Positions 62,066 through 64,000 of a stretch of 64,000 nt of DNA are shown piece after piece. The translations under genes and the position numbers were made by a program. The stretch spans positions 4,634,375 to 4,698,374 of the forward strand of contig JAKZAN010000002.1 of NCBI GenBank assembly GCA_023053545.1. The letters are read 5' to 3'. Each line of letters begins with the position of its first letter. Positions within the stretch are counted from its first letter, which is position 1. Below the pieces are notes generated by a model. That model was not told the DNA's origin. It saw only the letters and a list, made by a program, of their open reading frames with translations, and did no database searches. The stretch comes from Lepidurus packardi (lineage: Eukaryota; Arthropoda; Branchiopoda; Notostraca; Triopsidae).

Positions 62066-64000
62066 GTCTAGCTTGTATTTGCTTTAGTTTATAGCTATGG
62101 ATGGATAGAGCGAATAGAACCATTCTACACCGAAACCTCTATCGGTAAGACTATCGCACAGAAGAGATTCATACACACGCTTCCCTTTACTTTGAATGGA
62201 AAGGGGGCCCCCTTTCCTATATGACCCTTGTTTGTGTTTTGTATGTGTAAGCCAAAGGATTAAACGAGATATCGGTCCCAAAGTGGGTCGGCAAATAACC
62301 GCCGTGGAGGGACCAACTACCCGATATCATCACTATACTATCATCAACCGATGCGAGATGGTATCGATCGCATCATACGATCCAAAACTTTGAATTCGAA
62401 CTTTATCCTAAGAATTGTGTTCCATTGAATGTTTGGATCCCTAAAAGTATCAAACGTTGCGTCACTGAACTTTCTATCGTTAACGAAGTAGATTCGATTT
62501 TAACTGTTCCCTTTAAACAGGTTTAGCTTAAAAACGGAATGGAATCCATATCGAGGAAAGGCAACTGTCTCATTTTAATTAAAAAAATAAGAAAATGGGA
62601 CATTTCTCCTTTTTCTATTTTCACCTGTTTTGCAATTTGCAGTTTCTCCTAAATTTCTTCTTCTTACTCGTAGATTCGTTGAAACTTGCTTCTAAAGCTT
62701 AAAAGTCATATACACTTAACTGTCATATACACTTATTTCAAACCTCAAGAAACGACTTAAACTGTCTAAAGCGACCATGCAATCCCGAAAGTGCATGTTT
62801 GTAGAGGAAAATCAAAATTCCTGAGATTACTAAACCATGAGTGACGGACTGCGCAGTAATGGAAATCTACCCAAAAGTATTTCAATTCTAAACAACTGGA
62901 ACTACTTTTCTGAGTTTGGCTGCGAATTGTAATTTCTGAAACAGAAGCTTAGAGACCTATATTAGCGCCAAAAAAGAAACACATTGAAACAACTTTGGCA
63001 ACGAGTACTCGCAGCAGCATTTCCTTTTTTTAAAAAAAATTTGATTTTATGTTTGGGGGGTTGAAAAAAATAACCTTGAGTGGTCATTATGCAGTACTCG
63101 CAGTAATTATACTTTTTGTTGTTGTCTGACACTTACATTAAAAGACTCGAAATTAGACAAGGGGGTTGAATCTTCGGCTTTCCTTTCAACTTGATACGCT
63201 TTGGCTCTAGGGAACATTCCATACCTCTATAAAAAATTGTTTTTTTTTTGCTTTGTTTTTAAAGTCGTTGGATTGAGCGACTCTATCCTAGACACTGTTT
63301 GGTGTTGGTCCATCCAAAGTTCTCTAAAACAGACCTTAATTTCCTTCCGTCATGGCTAAGTTGGCGCACAAGACTTGTTTTACTCGTTACAATTATTGTT
63401 ATTACATAAATGGCGCTGTGGCTAACAAGCCAAGTATAGTCAAACGGTTGGGATAGTAGTTTCTAGTTTAGAAAAGTCCTTCGTTCTTATGTCTCTTGTG
63501 TTTTCCCAACAAGTAGGAAGAGAGCCCATCATCTTCCACGCACTGACGAGCTTCTAATTTACCTTTTCGGTGGCGATTACGCTCTTCTACTCTCTCTCTT
63601 TATTTTTCGTTTGTTTTTCGTTTCTCTTGGGTAAGTTACACGTGGCGAACCCTTTAAACAGCCCAAAGGAGCACAACTCAAGGCAAATCTGTCACGCTAC
63701 CTCGAACTTTGTAGTGTCAGAGCGAGCAAAACACCTCCCAATGGCTATTTTGCGAAAAAAAACTAACTTTTTTCATGGCTAGCAATTCATTTTTTTTTTG
63801 GCGAAGTTACTTTCTGGACATGGCATTTCTGCTTAAACACGAATGCGAGATAACACTTTGGGGCATTTTTTTAATTTTTTTTAATTGGAGGAAGACTGGC
63901 GAATGCCAAATTGGTGAGTGCTGAAACGTTATAGGAGCTAATTAAAGGTACTTTGCATAAATTCAAGACGAATGGCCAACGTGACGCTTGGCACGTTATC

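Larger units (their letters stand above)
58827..64000 (+). other. Intron 1 (5' part) of the second BarH gene
   Basis: Begins GTAAGT. I found no homeodomain-encoding exon to the window end, so the intron exceeds 5.1 kb, as in the upstream paralogue. It contains a 36-bp-type minisatellite (59786-59900), isolated CAACAGTGAA (59588) and TTCATTGTTG (59645), a duplicated hairpin (61795-62065) and AAATGGCGC near 63409. Confidence 0.7.

Overview
The window is AT-rich animal genomic DNA with one recognisable gene theme: two BarH-type homeobox genes on the + strand. Intron-exon structure, very low gene density, and abundant tandem and foldback repeats rule out a bacterial source. The complete gene has a Bar homeodomain (Tyr at position 49), an FIL repression motif, and a C-terminal WPYAAA ... 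[11 protein letters not shown] block like the one I recall from Drosophila BarH proteins. Together with a short TTAGG tract near 32.6 kb this suggests an arthropod. I cannot name the lineage.

Layout. 1-5967: upstream intergenic DNA with tandem repeats, ending in the probable promoter and 5' UTR. 5968-12986: complete four-exon BarH gene (predicted 507 aa; introns of 5067, 69 and 359 bp). 12987-57976: about 45 kb with no gene I can support. It is packed with diverged tandem arrays, hairpin repeats, homopolymers, one dead pogo/Tigger-type DNA-binding domain (about 28.4 kb), and scattered CTCF-like motifs. 57977-58826: first coding exon of a second, paralogous BarH gene with its own FIL motif and the same phase-1 splice donor. 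58827-64000: start of its first intron; the homeodomain exons lie beyond the window.

The two genes look like an ancient tandem duplication, comparable to the linked BarH1/BarH2 pair of Drosophila. Both would encode sequence-specific nuclear repressors used in neural, sensory or appendage patterning. The long gene-free interval is where shared enhancers would be expected, but enhancers cannot be read directly from this sequence.

The main unexplained signal is a 10-mer, TTCAYTGTTG (reverse CAACARTGAA). I found at least 36 exact copies by eye where fewer than one is expected. It forms the arms of hairpin elements, the unit of several otherwise different tandem arrays, and isolated single sites. 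A second repeat family carries a CTCF-like AGATGGCGC core, and a third forms a roughly 150-bp-spaced palindrome array built on GGTCAC/GTGACC.
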